In this document: positions 8,203-16,562 of the stretch, piece after piece
Layout of the letters: each line of letters starts with the position of its first letter
How positions within the stretch are numbered: position 1 is the stretch's first letter
From: JAJZGK01 sp035538795
GTDB taxonomy: Bacteria > Pseudomonadota > Alphaproteobacteria > Rhodospirillales > Magnetospirillaceae
Direction of reading: 5' to 3'
DNA: 64,000 nucleotides
Assembly: GCA_035538795.1 (NCBI GenBank)
Contig: DATLJS010000039.1
Coordinates: forward strand, 1 to 64,000
Notes under the pieces: generated by a model
The model's input: only the letters and a program-made list of their open reading frames with translations
The model's database searches: none
What the model was told of the DNA's origin: nothing
Program-made: the position numbers and the translations under genes

Positions 8203-9522
8203 ATGGACATACAGCATCGCTTGCAATACCTGGAAATTGATGAAAATACGACCCGCATCCTTCCCCAGGCGCTAGACAGCATAGGCAGCAATGTAGAGGG
8301 CGTTTTAGACCGCTTTTACAGCAAAATCGCCGCCACCCCTCATCTAGCCGCCTTCTTCACTCCCGAGACGAAGCAACATGCCAGGTCGATGCAGCTGAAG
8401 CATTGGACCGAGAGCGTTTTCTCCGGAAAATTCGACGACACCTATATGGCCAGGGTTCAGCGTATCGGCCACACCCACGAAAAAATCGGGCTGGAACCGC
8501 AGTGGTACATGGGCGGCTATTGTTTCGCCCTGACTCAATTAATCCGCCTTGTCATGGAGGCCAACCGCAAACGGCCAGAACGCGCCGCCGAACAGATCGA
8601 GGCTCTGGTCAAGGCGGTGTTTCTCGACATGGAATTGGGCGTTTCGGTTTATATCGAAGCCTCTAAGGAAACGGCCAGGCAAACCCTGTCCAACCATGCC
8701 GACCGCTTCGACATGGACGTCAAAGGCATGGTCCAGTTGGTGGCCTCGGCCGCCGTTGAATTGCAGGCGATCTCGGACGCCATGGCCCAAACCGCCCATC
8801 TGACCGCCGAACAGACCACCGAAGTCGCAGCCAACGCCGCCTCCACCAGCCAAAACGTGGAAACGGTCGCCGCCGCAACCACCGAACTCAGCGCCTCGAT
8901 CGAGGAAATCGGCCGCCAGGCCGCCGCCGTCCGCCAATCCACCAGCGACGCCGTCGAAGACGCCAATCAAGTGCGGGCCGTGGTCAGCCAGTTGTCGGAG
9001 GCCGTCTCGGAAATCGCCGCCGCCACCCGGGAAGTCACCGACATCTCGAACCGCACCCGTCTCTTGGCCTTGAACGCCACCATCGAATCGGCCCGCGCCG
9101 GCGAACACGGCAAGGGTTTCGCCGTCGTCGCCGGAGAGGTGAAATCCCTGGCCGACCAGGCCAGCCGGGTGACGGAAAACATCATCAAGCGCATTCAGGC
9201 CGTGGAATCGGCCACCAATCTCGCCATGACCTCGGTGGATCGGGTGTCCCAGGTGATCGACCGCCTGCACGGCGTTTCCTCGGCCATCGCCTCGGCGGTG
9301 GAGGAACAGGGCGCAGCCACCCAGGAAATCGCCCGCTCGGTAGGGCTGGCCGCCAACAGCAGCCACAATATCACCACCGTCATCGGCACCGTCGCCCAGG
9401 CCGCCCATGAAACCGGCTCGTCGGCGCACAACGTCCGTTCATCCTCAAGCGAACTGTCGGTAAACGCCGACCAGCTGTCGCGGAAGGTGGACAACTTCCT
9501 ATCCGAATTGAAAGTCGCCTAG
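8203..9522 (+). CDS. Globin-coupled methyl-accepting chemotaxis protein (HemAT-like)
   Basis: A 439-residue soluble chemoreceptor with no membrane segment. Residues 1-165 form a globin-coupled sensor domain with the signature RIGHTHEKIGLEPQWYMGGY, where H92 is the expected proximal haem ligand. Residues 175-439 are the signalling coiled coil with the conserved tip (NRTRLLALNATIESARAGEHGKGFAVVAGEVKSLA). Family knowledge predicts oxygen sensing for aerotaxis through CheA/CheW. Start: ATG at 8203 with GGAG eight bases upstream. Its stop overlaps the stop of the convergent EAL gene. No CheR/CheB pentapeptide tether is visible at the C terminus. Confidence 0.92.
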   Translation: MDIQHRLQYLEIDENTTRILPQALDSIGSNVEGVLDRFYSKIAATPHLAAFFTPETKQHARSMQLKHWTESVFSGKFDDTYMARVQRIGHTHEKIGLEPQWYMGGYCFALTQLIRLVMEANRKRPERAAEQIEALVKAVFLDMELGVSVYIEASKETARQTLSNHADRFDMDVKGMVQLVASAAVELQAISDAMAQTAHLTAEQTTEVAANAASTSQNVETVAAATTELSASIEEIGRQAAAVRQSTSDAVEDANQVRAVVSQLSEAVSEIAAATREVTDISNRTRLLALNATIESARAGEHGKGFAVVAGEVKSLADQASRVTENIIKRIQAVESATNLAMTSVDRVSQVIDRLHGVSSAIASAVEEQGAATQEIARSVGLAANSSHNITTVIGTVAQAAHETGSSAHNVRSSSSELSVNADQLSRKVDNFLSELKVA

Positions 9523-10328
9523 ACGCCCGGCCGCCATAGGCGGGGAGCCGGGCGGGCGAAAAGGAATCCCTGCAGCAGATCGGCTCCGGCCTCTTCGGCC
9601 AGCCGATGCTGCTGTTCGGTCTCAATGCCCTCGCACACCACCAAAGCCCCCAGATCGTGAATGATCTCGATCAGCTTGGGCAAAATCAGGCGCGCCCGCG
9701 CATTGGTCGACGATTGCACGATCAGTTCGCGGTCCAGCTTGACGATGTTGGGCGACAACAGCCACAGCCGGTCGAAATTGGAATGGCGGCAGCCGAAATC
9801 GTCGATGGCCACCCGATAGCCCCGCTGCTGATAAGCCGCCACCGCCTCGACCAGATGGTCGATGTCGTCGATGCGCGATTCCAGGATTTCCAGCACCACC
9901 TGCGACGGCTTCAGGCCGCAATAGCTCAACAGCGTCTCGAAGATGCTGCCGTGGGTGCCACCGTCGACGTTGAGAAGATGCCGGCCGTGGACGTTCAGAT
10001 AGAGAACGTCGCTTTCTCCCGCCTGATGGGTGAAATTCACCGCATGCAGGCTGCGGCACAGCCGGTCGAAAAAGACGATATCCTCGGCGCTTTTGGGGCG
10101 GGCGAAAGCTTCCCACGGAGGAATGGCGCCGCCGTTGACCCGCAACAAGGCCTCGTAGGCCACCGGCTTCAAGCTGCGCGCGTCCACCAGCGGCTGAAAG
10201 GCGCTGCGCAGCCGCATATCCTCGTATTGACCGAAAGCGCCTTCGAGATCCATCCCCAGGCTGTCGCCGAAAAAGCTTGAAAGACCGGGAATGGCGGGCG
10301 GAAACGGTTGCGCGGTCATGGTCATCAA
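9519..10328 (-). CDS. EAL-domain cyclic-di-GMP phosphodiesterase
   Basis: A 269-residue protein that is almost entirely one EAL domain (residues 35-265) with a short N-terminal extension and no membrane segment. The catalytic set appears intact: YEALLRV (the EAL Glu), LNVHGRHLLN (Asn), LEILES (Glu), IDDFG (two Asp), VKLDREL (Lys), EGIETE (Glu) and QGFLFARP. An active phosphodiesterase that hydrolyses c-di-GMP is therefore predicted. It overlaps the stop of the aerotaxis-type receptor and may link motility to c-di-GMP. Two or three ATG codons cluster at the start; the first is given. Confidence 0.88.
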   Translation of the reverse strand: MMTMTAQPFPPAIPGLSSFFGDSLGMDLEGAFGQYEDMRLRSAFQPLVDARSLKPVAYEALLRVNGGAIPPWEAFARPKSAEDIVFFDRLCRSLHAVNFTHQAGESDVLYLNVHGRHLLNVDGGTHGSIFETLLSYCGLKPSQVVLEILESRIDDIDHLVEAVAAYQQRGYRVAIDDFGCRHSNFDRLWLLSPNIVKLDRELIVQSSTNARARLILPKLIEIIHDLGALVVCEGIETEQQHRLAEEAGADLLQGFLFARPAPRLWRPGV

Positions 10329-10436
10329 CGTCCCTCGGCATCAATTCACCGCAGAATTGTGAATGAATTAATAACGTATATCAATGTTAAAATGTTATAT
10401 ATTTTATATATACATATTATTTTTGTTATTTATGCA

Positions 10437-10468
10437 CAAAAAAGCGGGGGCCGCATCGCCCCCGCTTT
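10437..10468 (-). terminator. Intrinsic terminator of parC
   Basis: A ten-base-pair stem (10441-10450 with 10459-10468) with an eight-base loop, followed on the minus strand by a run of U. It lies just downstream of the parC stop codon. Confidence 0.85.
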
Positions 10469-10473
10469 CCGCG

Positions 10474-12696
10474 TTAGAATTTATTGTCCAGCCTGAAGCC
10501 TTGCGGCGGCGTGCGGCCGACGGTGGCGCGCTTGCCCAGCCACAGCACCAGATTGGGTTCGGTCCGGGTTTTGTCGGAATTGCGCTGGCGATAGGTTAGG
10601 CCGTCCTTCAGGGTGAAGACCTTGATGTCGGCGGCGCCGCCGTCGCGGTACTTCTGCAGGATGACGCCCCTGCCCCGGGTCATTTCGGGAATCTCGTCGG
10701 CCATGAAGATCACCAGCTTGCGGTTCTGCCCCATCACCGCCACGGCATCGCCCTCGACCGGAAGGCAGAACGCCGCCACCTCGCCGTCGCCGGTGTTCAG
10801 GATCTGCTTGCCGGCACGGGTCTGGGCCACCACCTCGTCGGTCTTGACCAGGAAGCCGCGCCCGGAATTGGCCGCCACCAGCAGACGTTCCCCGGCGCGG
10901 TAGGGGAATACCGCCACCACCTCGGCGTCGTTGGGCAGATCGACCATCAGGCGCAGCGGTTCGCCATGGCCGCGGCCGCGCGGCAGCTTGTCGCCGCCGA
11001 CGGTATAGAAGCGGCCGTTGCTGGCGAAGATCAGCAGCTTGTCCACCGTATTGGCGTGCAGGCTGAGCTTCAGCCCGTCGCCGTCCTTGAACTTCAGGTC
11101 GTCGGCGGTTTCGGCATGCCCCTTCACCGCGCGGATCCAGCCCTTTTCCGACAGGATGACGGTGATATCCTCGCGCTCGATGAAGGCTTCGATGGGCACC
11201 ACCACGGCGGACGGCGCGTCGCCCAGCACCGTGCGGCGCTTGCCCAGGGCGTCGGGCTGGCCGAACTTGGCCTTGACCTCGGCGACCTCGGCGGCGATGG
11301 CGGTCCAGCGCTTGCCCTCGTCGGCCAGCAGTTCCTTCAGCCCCTTGCGCTCGGCGGACAATTTCTTGTGTTCGCCCTTGATCTCCATCTCCTCCAGGCG
11401 GCGCAAAGAGCGCAGACGCATGTTGAGAATGGCCTCGGCCTGGTTCTCGGTCAGCTCGAAGGTCTTCATCAGCGAGGCCTTGGGCTCGTCCTCCTCGCGG
11501 ATGATGCGGATCACCTCGTCCAGGTTCAGATAGGCCTTCAGATAGCCTTCCAGCACCTCCAGCCGCTTCTCGATCTTGCCCAGACGGTGATTCGAGCGGC
11601 GCACCAGCACCACATGGCGATGATCGAGGAAGGCCCGCAGCACGTCCTTCAGGTTCATCACCCGCGGCACCGATTCGGCGTCGAGAACGTTCATGTTCAG
11701 CGAGAAGCGAATCTCAAGGTCGGTCTGGCGGAACAACTGCTCCATCAGCATCTCGGCCTCGACGGTGCGGTTCTTCGGCTCCAGCACCACCCGGACCTCG
11801 TGGGTGGATTCGTCGCGAACGTCGGCCAGCAGCGGCAGCTTCTTGGCTTCCAGCAGTTCGGCGATCTTCTCGATCAGCTTCGACTTCTGGACCTGATAGG
11901 GAACCTCGGTCAACACGATCTGGTACAAGCCGTGATTGAGCTTCTCCACCTCCCAACTGGCGCGCAGGCGGAAGCTGCCGCGCCCGGTGCGATAAGTCTC
12001 CAGAATCGACTCGCGGCCTTCGACCAGCACGCCGCCGGTGGGGAAGTCCGGGCCGGGGATGAAAGTCACCAGTTCGTCGACCGAGCATTCGGGATGGGCG
12101 ATCAGATGCGTCAGGGCGTCGCAGATTTCCCCGGCGTTGTGCGGCGGAATGTTGGTGGCCATGCCCACCGCGATGCCCGAGGCACCATTGGCCAACAGGT
12201 TGGGGAACGCCGCCGGCATCACCGCCGGCTCTTCCTCGGTGCCGTCGTAGGTGGGGCGGAAATCCACCGAATCCTCGTCCAGCCCCTGAAGCAGGGCCGA
12301 GGCCACTTCGGTCAGCTTGGCCTCGGTGTATCGCATGGCGGCAGCGTTGTCGCCGTCGATGTTGCCGAAATTGCCCTGGCCTTCCACCAGGGGATAGCGC
12401 ACGGCGAAATCCTGGGCCAGACGCACCATGGCGTCGTACACCGCCACGTCGCCGTGGGGATGGTATTTACCGATGACGTCGCCGACCACGCGGGCGCATT
12501 TCTTGAACCCGCCCGACGGGTCCAGCTTCAATTGCTGCATGGCGAACAGCAGACGGCGGTGCACCGGCTTCAAACCGTCGCGCACATCCGGCAGCGAACG
12601 GGACACGATGGTCGACATGGCGTAGGCGAGATAACGCTCGCTCAACGCCTCGGCCAAACCGACGGCACTCTCGCCCAAAGGCGCGGATTCAGACAT
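10474..12696 (-). CDS. parC: DNA topoisomerase IV subunit A
   Basis: A 740-residue type IIA topoisomerase A subunit that decatenates daughter chromosomes together with ParE. Visible are the N-terminal YAMSTIVSRSLPDVRDGLKPVHRR motif, the winged-helix active site with catalytic Tyr in AAAMRYTEAKL, the coiled-coil tower and a short C-terminal beta-pinwheel. Length fits ParC (about 750) rather than GyrA (about 850-900). The ATG at 12696 has GGGGAAGG just upstream and is preferred over a TTG at 12714. At the quinolone-determining position the motif reads HPHGDVAVYDAM, so the Ser found in E. coli ParC is Val here. Confidence 0.94.
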   Translation of the reverse strand: MSESAPLGESAVGLAEALSERYLAYAMSTIVSRSLPDVRDGLKPVHRRLLFAMQQLKLDPSGGFKKCARVVGDVIGKYHPHGDVAVYDAMVRLAQDFAVRYPLVEGQGNFGNIDGDNAAAMRYTEAKLTEVASALLQGLDEDSVDFRPTYDGTEEEPAVMPAAFPNLLANGASGIAVGMATNIPPHNAGEICDALTHLIAHPECSVDELVTFIPGPDFPTGGVLVEGRESILETYRTGRGSFRLRASWEVEKLNHGLYQIVLTEVPYQVQKSKLIEKIAELLEAKKLPLLADVRDESTHEVRVVLEPKNRTVEAEMLMEQLFRQTDLEIRFSLNMNVLDAESVPRVMNLKDVLRAFLDHRHVVLVRRSNHRLGKIEKRLEVLEGYLKAYLNLDEVIRIIREEDEPKASLMKTFELTENQAEAILNMRLRSLRRLEEMEIKGEHKKLSAERKGLKELLADEGKRWTAIAAEVAEVKAKFGQPDALGKRRTVLGDAPSAVVVPIEAFIEREDITVILSEKGWIRAVKGHAETADDLKFKDGDGLKLSLHANTVDKLLIFASNGRFYTVGGDKLPRGRGHGEPLRLMVDLPNDAEVVAVFPYRAGERLLVAANSGRGFLVKTDEVVAQTRAGKQILNTGDGEVAAFCLPVEGDAVAVMGQNRKLVIFMADEIPEMTRGRGVILQKYRDGGAADIKVFTLKDGLTYRQRNSDKTRTEPNLVLWLGKRATVGRTPPQGFRLDNKF

Positions 12697-12947
12697 GACC
12701 TTCCCCAATGACAAGCTTACTCAACAAGCTTCCGGGCGAAATATAGCGGGTTCACACGGGGGACGCTACCAGCGGTGTGAAAAATGGAAAAGGCCGCGGC
12801 TTCAAAGGGGGGCTTGGCCGATCCGGCACGGCAGGAATGCCGCCATGGGCTGTAAAGATGTCCCGTATGAGCCGTGAGCGGACGGACGGGTTTCAGAAAC
12901 GGGATGGGTGAGGCAGACACTGTTTCGCGCATGGGCTTCGAATCTAG

Positions 12948-13792
12948 GTCGTAGATTCATAACCAAAGCCTCGCCGCAACGAGTTTGACGGCGGCGAGGT
13001 AGTTTTTCGGATCCTTGTCGTATCGGGTCGCAATTCCTCTGAACTGCTTGATCTTGTTGAAGAAGCGTTCGACCAAGTTTCGTTGACGGTAGACCCAGGG
13101 GGAAAAGGCAAAGCTGCCTTTTCGATTGGCTTTCGGCGGGATGTTGGCCCAGGCCTTGTTCCGTTCGGCCTTTTCGCGGATGGCGTTGCTGTCATAGCCC
13201 TTATCGGCCAGCAAGGTGGAGCCTTCGTCCAGAACGCCTTCCAGTAACGCCTCGGCTTCGAGGCTGTCATGAACTTGTCCAGCGGTCAGTCGCAGGACGA
13301 CGGGGCGGCCTTCCGCATCGACGAGTGCGTGGATTTTGCTGGTGAGACCGCCGCGGGAACGTCCCATGCCGCCATCGTCGGCATCCCCTTTTTTCCCGTG
13401 GCTCCGTGCTGGTGAACGCGGACACAGGTCGAGTCGATCATGACGATGTCGCCGTCATAGGCCTTGGAAATCTCATCCAAAAGGCGATCCCAGACACCTG
13501 CCTTGCGCCAACGGACGAAGCGATTGTAGCAGGTCGTTGACGGGCCATAGCGCTCCGGGATTTCCGCCCAGGGCGAGCCCGTACGAAACCGCCAAAGGAT
13601 GCCGTTCAGCACCCGCCGATCATCAACGCGAGGTACACCACGCGGCTTGTTCGGCAGAAATGGCTGGATGATCGACCACTCATGCTCCGTCAACTCGTAG
13701 CGCCGCCGCGTCATCAATCATCCTCCTCAAACTGAGGAGGACGGTGAATCACAAACTGGCTGCGCTGGGAATCCTGTTTATGAGTTCACGGC
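12948..13792 (-). mobile_element. IS5-family insertion sequence (IS427-like), copy A
   Basis: The 845-base element is bounded by imperfect inverted repeats (GGTCGTAGATTCATAA at the left, GGCCGTGAACTCATAA read inward from the right; 12 of 16 match). CTAG at 12944-12947 and again at 13793-13796 looks like a four-base target duplication, typical of IS427-group elements. It contains one transposase split over two frames. The complete ends and intact DDE residues suggest it may still be mobile. Confidence 0.85.
12957..13714 (-). CDS. IS5-family DDE transposase, two frames joined by -1 frameshift
   Basis: The upstream frame (13714 to about 13286) carries the helix-turn-helix region and the first catalytic Asp in VMIDSTCVRVHQHG. 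The downstream frame (from about 13390 to 12957) carries the second Asp in LLADKGYDS and the Glu in NLVERFFNKIKQFRG. The frames are offset by -1 and overlap at an A6G slippery run (plus-strand T6 at 13389-13394), as in programmed frameshifting in this IS group. ATG at 13714 follows GAGGAGG by seven bases. The fused protein would be about 250 residues, the family's usual length, so this is probably functional and not a mutation. Confidence 0.87.
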
Positions 13793-13861
13793 CTAGTCCA
13801 CGGCAGTCAGTGTGACTATTCGAACCCGACGTTCGCCATCGGCGAGCCTGCGCTGGCGAAG

Positions 13862-13885
13862 CTCCTCGGCATGAAAACCGAGGAG
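13862..13885. repeat. Inverted repeat between IS copy A and the recombinase
   Basis: An eight-base perfect inverted repeat (CTCCTCGG / CCGAGGAG) with an eight-base loop, just beyond the recombinase stop codon. There is no U-tract, so a terminator role is uncertain. It could also be a remnant of the gene interrupted here or a recombination site. Confidence 0.4.
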
Positions 13886-13897
13886 TCCTCTACACCG

Positions 13898-14530
13898 TTA
13901 AATTTCCGTATTTTCGGCGAGTAGTAGGGCGTCCTCTATATCGACGCCAAGATAACGGACGGTGCTCTCGATTTTCGTGTGACCAAGCAGAATCTGGACG
14001 GCGCGCAGATTGCCCGTCTGCTTGTAGATAATGGACGCCTTGGTGCGACGCAGCGAATGCGTCCCGTAGTCTTCCCGACGCAGACCGATCCCGCTTACCC
14101 ACTCATCGACGAGACGCGCATACTGTCGGGTACTGATGTGATTGGCGTGATTAACCCTGCTGGGAAACACGAAATCGTCAAGCGTCCCTCCCCGACGTTC
14201 GAGCCATGCGAGGATGCTGTTGCGAGCAGGTTCGAGAAGTTCGAACTGAACAGGCCGACCTGCCTTCTGTTGAATGACGATGGCCCGCGAGCGGACCTGG
14301 CCGCCTCGGACGAGATCGCCGATCTTTATTTTGACGATGTCGCATCCACGAAGCTTGCTGTTGATCGCTAGATCGAACATCGCACGGTCGCGCAACCTAC
14401 ACTCTCGATCCAACCAGAACCTGATCGCCCATACCTGCTGCGGCTTCAGCGCGCGTTTGGCGCCAATCTTTCGGCCCGCATTCCACGGCCGCTTGTCTCT
14501 CGTGCCCGGATCAAATTCAGAGTGTCCCAT
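13898..14530 (-). CDS. Short tyrosine recombinase/integrase
   Basis: A 210-residue protein that is essentially only the catalytic domain. The recombinase residues are visible: Arg in NSKLRGCDIV, the H-x-x-R box in THSLRRTKAS, His in LLGHTKIESTVRYLG and the Tyr nucleophile in that same stretch. It lacks the usual N-terminal SAM-like core-binding domain of phage integrases. The ATG at 14530 has AAGGAGAAAGG upstream. It sits between two different insertion sequences with no other phage or integron gene, so it is probably part of an eroded accessory element. Its attachment site is unknown. Confidence 0.88.
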   Translation of the reverse strand: MGHSEFDPGTRDKRPWNAGRKIGAKRALKPQQVWAIRFWLDRECRLRDRAMFDLAINSKLRGCDIVKIKIGDLVRGGQVRSRAIVIQQKAGRPVQFELLEPARNSILAWLERRGGTLDDFVFPSRVNHANHISTRQYARLVDEWVSGIGLRREDYGTHSLRRTKASIIYKQTGNLRAVQILLGHTKIESTVRYLGVDIEDALLLAENTEI

Positions 14531-14641
14531 AGCCTTTCTCCTTCTGGCCAATAGTAACCAGAAGAATGTCACAGCGTTTCTATTCCTCGCCGAAGAGGTA
14601 AGAACGGAATATGAAAATGGATGCTGCCACTCGGTACTTGC

Positions 14642-15420
14642 TTAGGTCATGTTGACAAAGGCCGGTAGCCAGAGCTTGGCGGCGGCAAGATGCAGGAACC
14701 CCAGGAAGGATCTGGCGGTTTTGTCGTAGCGGGTGGCGATGCGGCGGAACTGCTTGAGGCGGTTAAACATCCGCTCGATGCGGTTGCGATCCTTGTATCG
14801 CTGGAAGTTGCAGGCGATCGGGACGGAGCGATTGGCCCGAGGCGGGATAACCGGCAGGATGCCATGGAAAAGCAGGCTCTCGCGGACGGCATCACCATCG
14901 TAGCCTTTGTCCGCCAGCAGCATGCGCGGAGTGGCGACAGGCAACGCCATCAGGTCTTCGACCGCCTGATAATCCGAGACTTCGCCGCCGGTTAGCTTGA
15001 AGCCAAGAGGGCGCCCCTGACCGTCTGCGCGGGCGTGGATTTTGCTCGTAAAGCCGCCGCGGCTTCGACCAAAACCTTCCTTATGAGTCCCCCTTTTGCG
15101 CCAGCGGCCTGGCTGTGTCCTCGGACAATGGTGCTGTCGATCATATGCTGCCAGTCGTCGGTCAGACCGAGATCGACCAACGTTTCCAGCAGGGCATCCC
15201 AAACGCCTTGTTCTGCCCAACGGCGGAACCGAACATAGACAGAATTCCACTTGCCGTAACGCTCGTGCATATCACGCCAAGGACAGCCGACTCGCAGCAC
15301 ATAAAGCATGCCATTGATGAAGCGCCGGTTGTCATGGGATGGGCGACAACCCCGCCCCCTCTCGGCAGGAAGCAGAGATCCGATGATCTCCCATTCCTCC
15401 TCAGTCAGATCGCCACGCAT
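14642..15420 (-). CDS. IS5-family DDE transposase, two frames joined by -1 frameshift (copy B)
   Basis: The first frame (15420 to about 15090) contains EEEWEIIGSLLP and the first catalytic Asp in HMIDSTIVRGHSQ. The second frame carries GRSRGGFTSKIH, the second Asp in MLLADKGYDGD and Glu in RNRIERMFNRLKQFRR. The frames are offset by -1 and join near 15089-15097, an A4G5 run that suits slippage. The protein differs clearly from the transposase of copy A, so this is a different element. The reading frame runs through the terminal repeat and is closed by a TAA made from the target TA plus the flanking base. Confidence 0.87.
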
Positions 15421-15494
15421 GCTACTGGTCTCCGCAAAGACCAGTGTTGAATCACGTCCGCACCAGTTTGGGAATCCACTTTGTCAACATGACC
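14645..15494 (-). mobile_element. IS5-family insertion sequence, copy B
   Basis: The 850-base element has perfect 16-base inverted ends (GGTCATGTTGACAAAG). A TA dinucleotide follows on both sides (14643-14644 and 15495-15496), consistent with a two-base target duplication. Ends and transposase look intact. Together with copy A it encloses the recombinase, but the two are unrelated enough that they cannot act as a classic composite transposon. Confidence 0.88.
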
Positions 15495-15668
15495 TAGGCG
15501 ACATATTATTCGCAGAAAGACCTCAGGTCGCATATGGGCCCATGCGGGGGCGTTCGATACAGTCTCTTGGGCGAACAAAAATTAACTCTGAATCTGTTCA
15601 TTCTTGGAAAATACCGTCGCAGACGTAACTATTTTGAACGCTATTATACTAACGCTTCTATGAGAATA

Positions 15669-16124
15669 TTAGTTATAAACCCTAATGTCGCTTCCAAAAA
15701 TTACTCCACATTTCTTCGATATCCGCTCTTCTGCCAAACGCATTATCGGTAGAGCACGATCTATCTCTTCTTGTGGAATTTTCTTATTCATAGATAGCAT
15801 GGTGTCTCTGTAGTGCGTTTTTCCGTCATAATAGTCCTCTATCGTGATAGTAGGTGAATACCCTGTCCCTAAGTTGTAAGTGTAATATCGAATCATACTA
15901 TCATCAATCGGCCCCTTCCCGGCGATAAGTACCGCTGTATTTTTCACAGACCTTGTCTTGACGTCCTTAACACCGGGAGTCCGTTGCAATGTTAGGAAAA
16001 CGCAGGTATCAGCAGCTTCCCCTTCCTGCAGGGTACTATTTGATAATCCATAGACGAAATCGCACGATGATAAGCCGAGGGCCGAAATAGTAATCAATGG
16101 CAACATGTTTCGAGAGAGTAGCAT
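15669..16124 (-). CDS. Putative lipoprotein of unknown function
   Basis: A 151-residue protein that starts with a hydrophobic signal (MLLSRNMLPLITISALGLSSC) ending in a lipobox, so Cys21 should be lipidated and the protein membrane-anchored. The start at 16124 is supported by AAGGAC nine bases upstream. The mature part is polar and matches no family I recognise. Base composition is much more AT-rich than the surroundings and codon use differs from neighbouring housekeeping genes. It lies directly beside IS copy B, which suggests recent acquisition. Confidence 0.65.
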   Translation of the reverse strand: MLLSRNMLPLITISALGLSSCDFVYGLSNSTLQEGEAADTCVFLTLQRTPGVKDVKTRSVKNTAVLIAGKGPIDDSMIRYYTYNLGTGYSPTITIEDYYDGKTHYRDTMLSMNKKIPQEEIDRALPIMRLAEERISKKCGVIFGSDIRVYN

Positions 16125-16142
16125 CGTTTTATGTCCTTCCAC

Positions 16143-16562
16143 GCATGCTCTTCATGGGGCTGTGCGGGAACGAGGAAACAAGAACGCCAAAGCGTTAACG
16201 ATAACCGAATTTCATTATGTTGAGAATTCCGAGCTAACGCTTCGACCTATCAAAGATGGCGGGTGCATTAAGGCAAGGTCGGCTATCTGGAGACGGTCAC
16301 GACCTCCGGAATGCCCGTCATGGCCGCAAACTTCCTATTCAATCATTCGCCCTTTGGGGCGCGGCCCCAAGCGGGTTTGGGCGGCAGCCCATGGGTTTCC
16401 TGTCAGGGACAGAGACGCGCCCGCATGGGCTAGCGGCAGCCGGTTCACACGCCGTAAGCGCACGAACGCATCGTCTTATAAACGCATCGCCTTAATGGTC
16501 TGACGCCGGTCGGGATGGCATGCGGCAGGGCAACGCCATCCCGATCGTAGGGGGAAGACGGC
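16143..16562. other. Gene-free accessory spacer
   Basis: A 420-base stretch with no convincing gene. It holds the left copy of a 70-base direct repeat (16348-16418) and a nine-base inverted repeat (CGGGATGGC at 16511-16519, GCCATCCCG at 16535-16543). The inverted repeat is placed where a terminator for the SDR gene would be, but no U-tract follows it. Confidence 0.5.
16348..16418. repeat. Direct repeat, left copy (flanks SDR/LysR cassette)
   Basis: About 71 bases nearly identical to 18403-18472, differing only around GGGTTTCCTGTCAGG versus GGGTTTGCGTCAGG. It contains the palindrome GGGGCGCGGCCCC. The two copies are in the same orientation and enclose the divergent SDR and LysR genes. The right copy overlaps the last codons of recO. 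Confidence 0.8.

Noticed and set aside
8011..8226. 71-codon hydrophobic minus-strand frame in the spacer before the globin-coupled receptor
   Set aside because: It runs into the receptor start, lacks a ribosome site, and its hydrophobicity is what AT-rich random sequence gives.
12717..12932. 71-codon minus-strand frame between parC and IS copy A
   Set aside because: No ribosome site, no recognisable motif, and it occupies the parC promoter region.
12957..13714. Transposase A as a broken pseudogene
   Set aside because: The -1 shift occurs at an A6G run and all catalytic residues are kept, which fits programmed frameshifting.
12948..15494. Composite transposon formed by the two IS elements
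   Set aside because: The ends and transposases of the two elements differ too much to be mobilised together.
16105..16503. 132-codon plus-strand frame beside the lipoprotein gene
   Set aside because: Overlaps the lipoprotein start region and the direct repeat; composition is not protein-like.
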